In this document: one piece after another, positions 49,194 to 59,967 of the stretch | How the letters are laid out: each line of letters starts with the position of its first letter | How positions within the stretch are numbered: position 1 is the first letter of the stretch | From: Omphalotus guepiniiformis | Taxonomy: Eukaryota; Basidiomycota; Agaricomycetes; Agaricales; Omphalotaceae | Reading direction: 5' to 3' | Length of the DNA stretch: 64,000 nt | Assembly (NCBI GenBank): GCA_028554645.1 | Contig: JAQOOI010000042.1 | Location: 83,754 to 147,753 of the forward strand | Program-made: the position numbers and the translations under genes | Notes under the pieces: generated by a model | What the model saw: the letters and a program-made list of their open reading frames with translations, nothing else | Database searches by the model: none | What the model was told of the DNA's origin: nothing

Positions 49194-51923
49194 TCACATT
49201 ATGACACAATCCTTGTCTTCTGCTTTAGCACCTACGAAACCCATCTCAGCAAACGTCTGGGGTCCCGCACCCTTCGATGGAGCTGGCGACGCTCCTGCTG
49301 TAGGGCCACCTACCCCAGTCCCACCGCTGACATTCACGCCGCCACTAGGCACCCTTCCCGCCGTGGGACGCGCACTCGCAGGTCTGGACGGGGTCCCACT
49401 GGGAATCGACGTCGACGGCGATGAAGAGCCAGATCCAGGATCGACCAATGTATATCGTTGTGCGTTCGCGTACTGCCTCTGCCCCTGTCCGTTCTGCCGA
49501 GGTAGAGGCTGATTCGCACCCAAAGGCGGCGACCCTTGCGGAGACGCTGTGATCGGCTGTAGTGTACGACCGGGGTTAGGCATAGAGGCGGAATGCTCGG
49601 TCCCCAGTCTATGTGCAGCGGGACCGGAACGGTGAGTTTCAAGAGTATTCTTCCTGATGAGTTCGACAACCTGTTTGCTATCACGCCTCGGCCTACCTTG
49701 GCCTTGGTTGTAGGCAGACGGTGGTGCTCCTTGCTGCTGTTGCTGTTGCCAACCATCCCTCACTTTCTGTGCCTCGCTTCTCTGTTTCGCCTGTGTCCTT
49801 GAGCGGACGAGCTTATTCTCAGTAATTGTATCGTGCTCCTGTCGAGAAAGAGCCTGCGGTGAAGGCTGAGAGAGGGCAGAAAGACGCTCGGCTGCATCAT
49901 TATTACCGTGATCACGGGCCTGAGGAGTTATAGATTGAGTTATGGTTCATTGTTAGAAGGATGTGATCAGGCACGCAGATCCAGCTCGTGATGGCACAAA
50001 ACGGGCTACGGGCTGACTACACCGTGCTTCACGTAAAGAGCTCACCTTCGTATACCAGCCAACCGCCTCGCCCACATCCTTCTTTCCTCCAATACCAACT
50101 TCACAGTAATATCCCATGGCAAACTCTGCACTTGGCAGACCTTTACGTGCTGCCTTTTCTGCAAAGATGCGAGCAAGCTGTTCGTCTTTGTCAAAACCGC
50201 CAGCAGAAGGGTCAGGAGGCTCGCCTACGAAGAATGTCTATGAAAAATTTGGTCGCGAGCATGTCATCACACCTCGCCTGACGGTCCATTGACTCGACTC
50301 CCACACAAGAACCACTTGCTGAGGGCCATATCAGCTTCCGTCTCCCCCTGCTGGCTAGCGCGCGAGTACCACTCGACACTCATGAGCGCGTCGAACTCCC
50401 ATGGCGGGGTCGCGAACTCGTGACTACAAGAGCTTGTTAGCACGATTCACGTGCGACCCTACAAAACTTACGCATGGCCGAGTTTGTATTGTGCCGGCGC
50501 GAAATGCAGATACGCCGACTTTTCAAGATGCACTTTGGCCTCCTGCAAGATTCCGTTATTTCCAGGGAGGTGAGCTAAGTTTGGGGGTATAAGTTGGAGT
50601 TGAAAAAAGAGACTTGTATTAACAGTGACTTGGGTGAACTCTCCAAGCAAAAGAAGCGCGTAGACATAAGCAGGTTGAGGAGAATCGACAGAGGAAAGGA
50701 GAGCAGCACGATGGAGCAGGGGCAATGCGGTTTCTGGCGATGAGGAAAGAGAAAGCTGGCCTAGGAGGTGTGCCATACCCATTCGCTAAGAAACTTGGGT
50801 CAAACGTGAAACAGAGAACAGAACAACTTGAAACTGACATAGAGACAACTACCGACGCCAGCTCTAACACCGCGCTCGAAACACTCTTTGGCATGAGTGA
50901 TATCGCCAAAACCTTCATAATCTCTGCCTATGCGAAACCAGGCTTTACCATATCCGGCTCTAGCGGCTGCTTCGAAATCTCTGAACGCCTGCCGCGGGTT
51001 TTGCCTCACGTGCTCGGGGAAAGCACCCGAAGCGGTGAGAGCCGCGCGATGGTAAAGAGCTTCAGCTACGTGGGGTGGCAACGGCGTCCCAGACACTGGC
51101 TGGACAGATGATGCGATTGCCAACAAGATGGGCACAGCCACTTGAGCAAGTCGTAGCAGTTGTGGGTCGTGAATAGTGACAGGGCCATTCGGGAGATCGG
51201 AGGTGGGAGCGCCCGTGGCTGTTGCATGAGCTTTGTCGACGAGGAATAGAACATCGTGACACCACGCAACACGGAGAGCAGGATCATGATTTGGCTGCTG
51301 AATGGTGGGCATGGCCTGAGTGAGGGATGGAATTGTCGGAAGAGGAGCAGTAAGCGAACCAGACGACTGCGAGGGAGAAGGAACCAGATGATGAGGCGGA
51401 GGAGAAGTGTTAGGACGGTAAGATGCGGGGTTTGGGGAGCTGCTGAAAGACAAGTTGGACATGCTTTGGGTGAGAAAATCGGAAGATCCAGGGTGGGGCA
51501 ACGCGGGGGAGACAGACTGTGCTTGCCATGGACTCCAGTTTGGCGGCAGCGGTGAACCGATCGTTGAAGACGGCGGCGCTGGCGTTGGAAGTGTGAATCC
51601 AGGCGAATAGTTGATGCCACCTGGAAGTCCTGCAGGCACAGGGGACGGCCCTCTGAAAGATTGAGCGTAAACTTGTTCGTCGAGATTCCTTGCCATCTAA
51701 ACGACGAACTGTTTAGCTTTCACTGGGTGAATATGATTGAGTAGCTATGACACACGTTTTTCGGCAGCTCAGGATCGACTCTGTGTGGCCTCGGTGCAGC
51801 TAAAGGATCTTCAAAGTGAGGAGCACTTGACTCAATGGCAATACCTGGAGGCAAGGGAGGCAAAGGTGGTGGTGGAGGAGAAGAACGAGTAGCTACAGGT
51901 CGCGGTGGGATAGGCGGATTCAT
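49194..51923 (-). CDS. SKT5: Skt5/Chs4-type chitin synthase activator, Sel1-repeat protein with CaaX box
   Basis: Six exons join in frame (51923-51756, 51696-50839, 50785-50472, 50423-50273, 50237-50046, 49919-49194) to about 802 residues; all introns are GT-AG. A proline-rich disordered N-terminus (~240 residues) precedes Sel1-like helical repeats: EALYHRAALTASGAF, AGYGKAWFRIGRDYEGFGD, LEKSAYLHFAPAQYKLGHA, EKAARKGLPSAEFAMGYYCE, VGWYTKARDHGNNDAAERL. A Gln/Ser/Pro-rich tail ends CVIM, a CaaX farnesylation signal also known at the end of yeast Chs4. Known role: recruits and activates chitin synthase III at the plasma membrane and septum. Divergent from the Scm3-like gene. Exon 3 could hold one more short intron near 50600. 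Confidence 0.92.
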
Positions 51924-52417
51924 TTGGTGACAAGCTTAAGAAACTAATTCAACCCTTCCATTTATAGCAATTTGTCATGAACACATACACATAACCGTCA
52001 CGCCTCAAATGTCACACGCCATCGCCATTTCACTGCCCTTGTTTACTTACTCGCAACTGCGCCGCGTGTAGCTGCAATAGCCGTGTCCTTTTACGAGATA
52101 CAAAGGATGGTTTTAATAAGCTACGTAGCATCTACTAGCACTCGCTGAAGCCTGAGGTCTGAGGCCTTGAGGGACTGCAAATTTGTTTGGGCCGAGTTGA
52201 CCGTAAAAGTCCTGACGCGCCACACTCCTTTTATTCACTCATTTCGAATTCTTATTTAATAGATGAATATTTGAATAGCCATCTTGAGGCTGTATGGGAG
52301 GTTTCATTTTGAATCCCAATTTCATCTTATTTGTACACATTATTTCGGGAATATCTCTGTCACGTGGTTTGAGATACACCACTCAGAACTGCACCGCGAC
52401 TGTTGTGCTCTGAGTCT
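51924..52417. promoter_or_regulatory. Divergent promoter region between SKT5-like and Scm3-like genes
   Basis: 494 bp without an ORF, separating two divergently transcribed genes, so it must carry both promoters. No clear TATA box or named site was seen. Confidence 0.5.
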
Positions 52418-55303
52418 ATGGAACGCCAGACGACGGCGTCACGCTTTAAAGCTGCTCTCATTACTCCTTCCGCTTCTCCTCCATCGTCTGTAACATTTCC
52501 CTTTGTCCCGCATCATCCTCCTTCGCGTTCCAGCTCTCCAAACAAGTGGCCTCGTTCCTCGTCAACTCAGTCGTCCTTCTCGGGTAGCTCTACCCCCGGA
52601 CAAAGCAATGTCGCCCGTGAACTGGATGCATCTGCGCACAGACTCTTGGACTTTTGGTCCCACTTGGCAGACCGTTATTCTCGCAGAATTGATGAAGACG
52701 ATATCGTGGATATCTTTACCGGAAAAATCGTCAAAGACCGCGGGGTACTGAGAAGCATGGACAATAAACGGGAGTTTGGGCGGCTTGCTAAGTCGTATCC
52801 TTCAACATCTTCCTTGCCTACCAGTAATGAGGTTGAAGAAGGCAGACAGGGAGAAGAGGAGGAGGCGCAGAGCGAGGATGAACTAGATTCTTTTGCGCAC
52901 CTTTCCCGTGAAAAACGCGAACCATCTGAGGCTGAAGAAGATGATGAAACGTTCAACGAGGAATACGGCGTGTCTGAGGGCCTAGGAGTCCCCTCCCTCC
53001 CCGAGCTCCGCGCGCTCGATCCCACTGACGCAGCGGATGCCGCAGACCTGCAGGCTTTCTTAGAAGCCGAAAGAGTGCGAAAGGAGATGTGCGGAATTGA
53101 AGGTGATCTTGAAGAATATAGCAGTATTGATGATGCTGGATATTTGAGCGAGGGGGCCAGAACTGATGTGTCCTCTACACCTGGCTGGATTACAGAACCC
53201 TCGGACGAGGAGAATTTGGCTAGCGATGCTGAATCAAAGTTACCTGCTGAAGATTCCGAGTCTGACGACGAACTTGCTATTCGGGGATCTACCAGTGTGC
53301 CACTGGCTAAACATGATCCGGCAGAGGATGTCAATAATTCGGACGACATCCCATGGAGCTCTCGAACCAAACTTAAAACGTTTGTCGCATCAAAGAGACC
53401 CACGAGTTCAAGCGTCCCGCAGACTACGCTCACAAAGCAGCTGAAACCTCTCCCTAGGAGACCCTCTTCCTCAGTTCGTTCTGCCTCTGCGTTTGTCCGA
53501 CAGCTACACACTCCCCCTCACTCGCGTACCCCGGCACTGTCTCCCCTAGCAGTGACCAACAAAAGAAGGGACCAATATGTAGACTACACCGTGCCCATGT
53601 CGTCTTCCCGGTCCCCTTCTCCTCTACCACCGTCTCCCCCACCAGTTTCTAAGCCTTCCCATACCCGTTCTCGATCATACGGTGTGTCTGCAGGCAAAAC
53701 GTTAGTGAGAGCTACATGCTCTCCTTCGCCGCCGCTGCCACCGCCTACTCAAAAGGGCCAGGGTAAAGATACTCTCTCTGCTAAAGCTAAAGGCAAGCAA
53801 AGGGAGATTATCGAGCTGGATAGTGACTCAGAGAGCGATCCTCCTCCTCCTCCTCCTTTGACTAAACAGCGACGGACAAAAATTCTGGAATTCGACGGGA
53901 TAACTCTCCAGAAGCCGCCTACCAAATCAAAGAGGAAAAGAAAGGATTCTTCTTCTTCTGATGCCGATGCTGTAGGCGCGCCTACAGACTTCCCAGAAAA
54001 GGTATCTACAACGACCGACACGCAAAATGCCTCTCCCACGAAGAAAGGAAGAGTGGGTCCTTCAAGGCTTTCGACAGAGCGCCTGATGCGAAGCAGTTCA
54101 ACGAAGCCTTTCACCTCAGCACATGTGGTGCAAAGTGGTAAGTCTCAGACTTCATCTCTCACGAGTTCTCGAACTGTATTAAACGGCTCAGCAGATGATG
54201 ATGGAGATAGAAAACTACCAGATTCCTCTCCTTTACGGGCCTTCAGAAGCGTCGGTCCGCGCCATGTAGATGATAATGAGAGCGACCCACCAGATTCATC
54301 TCCTGTGCAACATCGTCAACGCCGTGAGCAGTCATACTTCGAGCCCGCCCTTCCTTTTGGGGTCCACTATCCTCCATATCAGCACCAACCGCCACCTCCA
54401 TCATATGGGCACCCTGCTGCTCTCGACCGCAATGCATCCCATCCATATACACCAATATTTGACCCCCGAGCTCAATACATCATATCAAATGCCATGCATC
54501 AGCTCTCAGCTCTGTTTTCTGGTTCTTGGGCGCCTCCACCTCCGCTGGACGTGCATAACCCACATCAACGCCCACATCAACGCTCACAATCACACTCTCG
54601 GTCGAATCCCCGCTCATCTTATCCACCTCCATTACCTCCAGCGATACCCTCATATCCAACTCAAGAGCATCATGACAATTATCCCTCTCCTCCGATTCCA
54701 TTACCACCACGATTCCGTTCTATGTCAGTTTCAACACATTCCACTCCGACACATCGATCCTTTCCACATCCTTACTCGTATGATCCCAATTTTTCCAGAG
54801 GGACCTTACCTCCCTCTTCCCCTGAGCCTGACTTTCAATCATCCTCTCCTCCTCACGGACGCAGCTCCCCTTTACCAAGTTCTTCACCTGGAACAAGTTC
54901 TTCTTTCATGCGCGCCAGTTCTCTGGTGAAGCGCAGTCGTTCCAGAGGCCGAAGAGTTTCTTTCAAGGAGGAAGTGAGTCATATCAGTGCCAACAGTGTA
55001 AATGGCCGCGTTTCCCGTGAAATCTCGGTCGAAGAATCCGAACATAGTGAGGCGGAGGTTACTGACCCAGTAAAGGATGCGGATTTACTGCCTCGGAGGG
55101 GCAGGGGCAGACCGAGGAAAGACGAGAAGTCCACGCATCAAAGAAATCATCCGGACGAAGGCGCTCGATTTGAGTCAGACTATCCGGCGGATAGAGGAAG
55201 GACCAATCGGCGAGGACAGACTCCCGGACCTTCTTCTGATGTCGGTTCTGTTCAGAGTGACAGCAAAGGCAAAAGAAAGGTTGTGCGGCCCCGTGCCACC
55301 TGA
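52418..55303 (+). CDS. Candidate Scm3/HJURP-like centromeric histone chaperone, with C-terminal AT-hook
   Basis: One intronless frame of 961 residues; the first ATG is at 52418 (MERQTTASRFKAAL). About residues 75-115 read LLDFWSHLADRYSRRIDEDDIVDIFTG-KIVKDRGVLRSM (hyphen added), which matches the pattern of the fungal Scm3 domain (a W/F helix, an acidic D-D-IVD turn, T-G-x-IV-x-D-x-G-x-LRS) that binds the centromeric H3 variant. The rest is disordered and rich in Ser, Pro, Asp and Glu, with NLS-like KSKRKRK and, near the end, an AT-hook RRGRGRPRKDE for minor-groove DNA binding. A tail with DNA-binding motifs is plausible for a centromere loading factor. The call rests on one motif recognised by eye; a generic chromatin protein is the alternative. 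Confidence 0.55.
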   Translation: MERQTTASRFKAALITPSASPPSSVTFPFVPHHPPSRSSSPNKWPRSSSTQSSFSGSSTPGQSNVARELDASAHRLLDFWSHLADRYSRRIDEDDIVDIFTGKIVKDRGVLRSMDNKREFGRLAKSYPSTSSLPTSNEVEEGRQGEEEEAQSEDELDSFAHLSREKREPSEAEEDDETFNEEYGVSEGLGVPSLPELRALDPTDAADAADLQAFLEAERVRKEMCGIEGDLEEYSSIDDAGYLSEGARTDVSSTPGWITEPSDEENLASDAESKLPAEDSESDDELAIRGSTSVPLAKHDPAEDVNNSDDIPWSSRTKLKTFVASKRPTSSSVPQTTLTKQLKPLPRRPSSSVRSASAFVRQLHTPPHSRTPALSPLAVTNKRRDQYVDYTVPMSSSRSPSPLPPSPPPVSKPSHTRSRSYGVSAGKTLVRATCSPSPPLPPPTQKGQGKDTLSAKAKGKQREIIELDSDSESDPPPPPPLTKQRRTKILEFDGITLQKPPTKSKRKRKDSSSSDADAVGAPTDFPEKVSTTTDTQNASPTKKGRVGPSRLSTERLMRSSSTKPFTSAHVVQSGKSQTSSLTSSRTVLNGSADDDGDRKLPDSSPLRAFRSVGPRHVDDNESDPPDSSPVQHRQRREQSYFEPALPFGVHYPPYQHQPPPPSYGHPAALDRNASHPYTPIFDPRAQYIISNAMHQLSALFSGSWAPPPPLDVHNPHQRPHQRSQSHSRSNPRSSYPPPLPPAIPSYPTQEHHDNYPSPPIPLPPRFRSMSVSTHSTPTHRSFPHPYSYDPNFSRGTLPPSSPEPDFQSSSPPHGRSSPLPSSSPGTSSSFMRASSLVKRSRSRGRRVSFKEEVSHISANSVNGRVSREISVEESEHSEAEVTDPVKDADLLPRRGRGRPRKDEKSTHQRNHPDEGARFESDYPADRGRTNRRGQTPGPSSDVGSVQSDSKGKRKVVRPRAT

Positions 55304-55969
55304 GTATGTTAGGACATTCTTTTTTTCTTAATGGTAGTTTGGTTGCAACGCACTTGCGTGCTTGCGTCTCAGGGATTTGTTGTCACCGCTTGATACTTGT
55401 TCTACTAGAACATCCAACTGTAATAGCATAATACACTCACATTGTATCGCTACTCAATGACGTTGATCTATGTATACTTTCTGCCCTGTACTTTACTACT
55501 TCGAAGTCCGAACCGCATATACTGGGACATGCCATGCCAATGGCCATTCTCAGAGTGTAAATCTTGAACTTGGAAGGTGTCTGCTGTCTGTATTTGGTCG
55601 TTCATCACCCTTGCTTTGGCATTCTGGTGTCCATATGACAACAAAAACACGCATATTCTGACAGTAAAATATTGAAGGAGTAGAGGTTTAGAGGTTCAAA
55701 CGTTTGATATCTAATATCAATCACGATCCGTTTTAGCGATTCTCGATAATCAATCCGCTTGCGAGGAAAAAAATCTTTGTTCCCGAACTTGCAGAGTTTC
55801 CTTTGACCAATGACCATGTTTATGCGCGGGTCTGTGCTCATGGCCTCATCCTCTTTCCAGCTTTTCTTATTTATCTTCATAGTTGGTCTACGCTTTCTGT
55901 TTCTATCCCGGACCGGGTATCATAGCACACCACTAGTCCGAGAATGATCAATTCAAGTACTTGACTCTC
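55304..55969. other. Intergenic, nothing recognised
   Basis: 666 bp between two plus-strand genes; terminator of the first and promoter of the second expected. No gene, repeat or RNA feature recognised. Confidence 0.5.
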
Positions 55970-58617
55970 ATGCCTATCGTCGACTCCTCAGAGTTCATAT
56001 CTGCCAAGTTTGACTACCTCATTGTGGGCGGTGGAAATTCTGGCTTGACGCTGGCTGCAAGGTGCGTATGGTTGACGTCAATTGAAGCCTACCAATCTTA
56101 TTTCGAGCGGACCTTTATTGACAGGCTATCTGAAGACCCCAATCTCGTAGTAGGCGTTATCGAGGCGGGGACACATGAAACGGACATTCCACAAATCAAT
56201 GTACCAGGTACGACTCTACGAGGTCGTTCGCGCCTGCATTGCGCCCGATGCATTCGGATAATTTTCTTGATTTTTGACCTGTAGGCTTGATGGGCAGTAC
56301 GATAACGAATCCCAAATACGACTGGACCTTTTATTCCGTTCCACAACGCCATGCGAGCAATAAACCTATGCTTCAGCCTCGTGGAAAGGGTCTTGGAGGA
56401 TCCACATTGGTAAGTATCTCCCGGTGCCCACTTCCACTCGACAGTATTGTACCTTTACCGTTGCCTCTCCCAGATTAACTTCTTGGGTCTTTCCCGTGCC
56501 AATAAGGACGAGTACGAGGCTATAGAGAGGCTCGGAAACCCAGGATGGAACTGGAAGTCCATGCTAAAGTATATGAAAAAGGTCTGCTTCCCCTGTTGAA
56601 AGCTATACAATTGCTAATTCAAAACGGGACAGAGCGAGAACACTATAATCACTCCTTCTGATCCACCGTTTCGCAATCTCAAGGAGTGCGAGGACTATCA
56701 GCGGGAGGTATACAATTGGAATGGCCGAGACGGTATGTCGGATCGCCTACATCCGTACCACCTACTTGCTATGATTGATTATACGCGTCAAAGGTCCCGT
56801 TTTCAAAACCTTCCCAACATTTCAAGGCGATGTACAGGCCAAGATATTCGACACATTCAAAGGACTCGGTATACCCTGGAACCCAGACGGTGTTAGACCG
56901 CTCTCCCTTCCTTCTAGCTGAAGTCTCGCATTTCTCATTTTGAGTTGCAACGAATTAGAACAATGGCTGCAACATTGGAGCAACAGATATCTTAAACTCC
57001 GTGGATCCTAGTACCATGACTCGCTCTTCTGCATATACGGCGTACTTCAAACCCAACGCTGAAAGAAGGAATTTGCTCATTTTGACGAATGCTCAAGTTG
57101 TCAAAGTTGGTGTCTCCTCCCATGATCTGTCTGATAATTGCTTGATGAGAGAACTAGATTCTACTTGAGCCAATGAATGGGTTTCAGAGAGCCATCGGCG
57201 TAGACTTTGTTGAATCTGACAAGGTCGGTCAAACCTTGACAGTGAAAAATGTGCAACACGATGTAATACTCTCTGCTGGTGAGCACGAATCACAGGTTGA
57301 ATTTTCGAGTAATAACGGTGGCACAAGGATCATTCCAAACTCCTCAAATTCTCGAGCTTTCAGGAATCGGTAACCCGGAGATTCTTGCTAGACTCGAGAT
57401 CGAGCTTGCTATTCCATTACCTGGAGTTGGGGAAAATCTTCGTAAGGACCGCTCTTATAAATTAATCTATCAACGTTGTCTTGATTCGTCAAGTGTTTAG
57501 AGGACCATGTCTGCGTTCGTACACTTGCGGAGCTAGATGAAGGTTGCGAAACCTTCGATATACTAAAGGAGCCTGGGCAAATGGAGCATCACGAGAAAAC
57601 TATAGTGAGACTCCACCTAATATTTCCACTTGTCAAGAGAACTCAACGGCAACAGCTTGGAACAGAAAGGTCATCTCACATCCATGTCATGTGTTGTCTA
57701 CACCTTCATTCCGTCGTCGCATCTCATGAGCTCGGAGGAGGCCAACGACTGGCAGACTCATGCAACGATCGAAGAAGGATCACCTCTATCACCTCTGTGC
57801 AGTGGCCTCAAGAAGCAATATAACATTCTCAGCAAATGGATCATTGATGAGAAGCAAGCACAGACAGAGTTCGTTTCCATACTTTGTCCAACAACAATCT
57901 TTAACTTACAATTAATATACAGAATCATCAATTATGCTGGACACCAAGGCGTCGGCGGTTGGACACCCGTTCCTGGAAAACGATACACAACATTCACAGC
58001 TGTCCTCATGCATCCCCTTAGTCGCGGGTCAGTACACATCGCCTCTAACGATCCACTCGCACCTCCTGCAATAGACCCAAACTACTTCGCGAACGAAGGC
58101 GATCTCGAGCTGCTCCTGAAAGCAGTAAAGTATATGTTGAATTTATACTCTGCTTCTCCATTGAGAGAGGTTATCAAGGAAGTGGTGGTACCTCCGACAG
58201 ACGTGATGGAGAGCGACTCGAAACTGAAAGAGTGGATTCGACAAGGTTGTTCTCACGTGTACCATCCTGTGGGGACTGCGGCAATGATGCCATACGAAGA
58301 TGGAGGGGTGGTTGATAGCATGCTGAAGGTGCATGGAACACAAAACTTGCGAGTTGTGAGTAACTTACAGCATCACTCAAGTCCATACTAAATGATTGCT
58401 CACAGGTGGATTGTTCTATTCTCCCGTTGGTAAGTCAGCTTCCCAAATTCGAGTGCATAAGTTGATAGGCATTTGACAGGAAATGGCTTGTCACACCCAA
58501 TCCCTCGCATATGCCATTGGTGAAAAGGTGAACTGCTACCGCAACCCCGGGTATTGACGATCTGATTGTTCCACGTAACAGGCAGCAGATATCATTAGAG
58601 CGGAACAATATGCCTAA
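55970..58617 (+). CDS. GMC-family FAD-dependent oxidoreductase
   Basis: Fifteen exons with GT-AG introns from ATG 55970 (MPIVDSSEFISAKFDYLI) to TAA 58615-58617; exon lengths sum to 1836 bp, an exact multiple of three (611 residues, normal for the family). FAD-binding GGGNSG with DYLIVGGGNSGLTLAARLSE at the N-terminus, second flavin motif GKGLGGSTLINFLG, GMC signature 2 ILSAGSFQTPQILELSGIG, and the catalytic region HPVGTAAM ending VVDCSILPLEMACHTQ. The active-site His in VYHPVG and a second His in CHTQ are present. Known chemistry: oxidation of alcohols, sugars or choline with FAD; in wood and litter fungi often H2O2 supply. No signal peptide is visible, so intracellular action is likely. The substrate cannot be told. 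The smallest exon is 24 bp. Confidence 0.93.
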
Positions 58618-59109
58618 GAGCTTCATGTCTCTCGTAAGTATACGTAGATGATGTGAAGTACTTCGGTCAACGTCTTCAGTACACTGATGGAGTTATTACA
58701 AATATTAATTTGTGTACGCTCGTGCAGGAAGGTCAGATACATCTTATGAAAGTGCAGCACGAACTCATACACAGTCCATCCTTCCGAGTGCTTACGGAGA
58801 TTTCACGAAGGATTGGTGTGATTTATGAGTGAAATGAGGAAGTCAGGCTCGGGTATAGGCAGACGCGCCTCGCGTGTCCATTCGACACATCAAGGCGCGT
58901 CTGGAACGGAGCAATGGTATGACATCTCGTCCGTTGACACAATATAGATTACTCTCCAGAAGGAACTGCTACGTAGTATACAAAACGTGTTGACGTGTCA
59001 TGAGAGCCAAAAATACACGGCGAAGCAATAAAGTGGCGCAGATACTAGCGGAGTACTGAGTTAGATTATCGAATTGTATCTTACGAGCAAACGTACCCAG
59101 TGCATCGAG
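58618..59109. other. Convergent intergenic region, nothing recognised
   Basis: 492 bp between the GMC gene (+) and the 216-residue gene (-); both 3' ends face it. Confidence 0.5.
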
Positions 59110-59760
59110 TTACCTCGGTTTCATCGCCTTGGACTTCTCCACCGCACACATGAAGGCCACAAGTGTATCAATTTCTTTCCCATTGACTGGAGGCATCTCG
59201 CGGAAATGTTGCTCGGCCACACCAGCGAGAACAACATGGAGCTCGTGCACGTCCGCGTAGATAGGCGTACGTCTTGGCAAATCCTCTTCCAACAAACGAG
59301 AGCTGCGCCTCCGTGACTGCACCTGCTGTTCTTTGAGGTCTCTACGAGGACGGTTGGCAGGTGTTGCTACTGGCTGTGGGGATGGTGCTCGGGATTGTTG
59401 ACGGTAAGAGTGAGAGAAGGTGTAAGTCGGTGGTGGGTCGTCAACGGTAATTGGAAGAGGTCTAATAGTTGGAATGAGGTCGAACTGGGAGAGATAGCGG
59501 TAGATGAGAGGCGTTGGCATTTTTACAAAGTCGACGAGAGATATCCTGTTCTCGCTTTCTGGTACTTTGTTCGACACCGGAGGTGGCACAGGATCGACCC
59601 TCTTTCTCTTCATTCTCGGCTCTCCTTCAGCCCTCTCTGTTGCCTGTCTTTTTGTGCCAGACGACGTAGAGAGAGGTGGACCAAGATACGAAGCATCGTC
59701 GTTCACCTTTTTTCGGTTCTGGTTTCGAGAACGCGATGAAGGCTGAGCAGAGGTCGACAT
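59110..59760 (-). CDS. Hypothetical small nuclear-type protein, possibly SAP30-like
   Basis: An intronless frame of 216 residues from ATG 59760 (MSTSAQPSSRSRNQNRKK) to TAA. The N-terminus is basic and disordered with PRMKRKRVD, a nuclear-type signal. A middle block (VDFVKMPTPLIYRYLSQFDL) resembles the short helix by which SAP30-type subunits bind Sin3 (pattern L-P/T-x-L-x-R-Y), followed by prolines. A basic RRRSSRLLEED segment and a helical C-terminus (LHVVLAGVAEQHFREM) follow. If the resemblance holds it would belong to a histone-deacetylase complex; this is weak, and a lineage-specific nuclear protein is equally possible. Shares a ~207-bp divergent promoter region with chorismate synthase. 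Confidence 0.6.
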   Translation of the reverse strand: MSTSAQPSSRSRNQNRKKVNDDASYLGPPLSTSSGTKRQATERAEGEPRMKRKRVDPVPPPVSNKVPESENRISLVDFVKMPTPLIYRYLSQFDLIPTIRPLPITVDDPPPTYTFSHSYRQQSRAPSPQPVATPANRPRRDLKEQQVQSRRRSSRLLEEDLPRRTPIYADVHELHVVLAGVAEQHFREMPPVNGKEIDTLVAFMCAVEKSKAMKPR

Positions 59761-59967
59761 AACTGGCGAAAAGAAAGAGAAAACTCGGAGATATAGGATA
59801 TCTGAAAGTCGTTCTCGGGATAAAGCAGATGAAAGTAAATTGAAGAAGATTACACAATCACTTCATTCTCCGAGTCACCTCACTTGAGGTCTTACCAAAC
59901 CCAGGCCCTGCTATTTACTTACACTTAAATACCTGGCTTCAAAAAAAGTCTCTCCCATTCTTTCCCC

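Noticed and set aside
54270..54929. 219-codon plus-strand ORF within the Scm3-like gene
   Set aside because: A His/Leu-rich shadow of the Pro/Ser-rich coding frame in another register.
57501..57868. Apparent frameshift in the GMC oxidoreductase
   Set aside because: A 61-bp intron (57605-57665, GTGAGA...ACAG) restores the frame, and all exons sum to a multiple of three.
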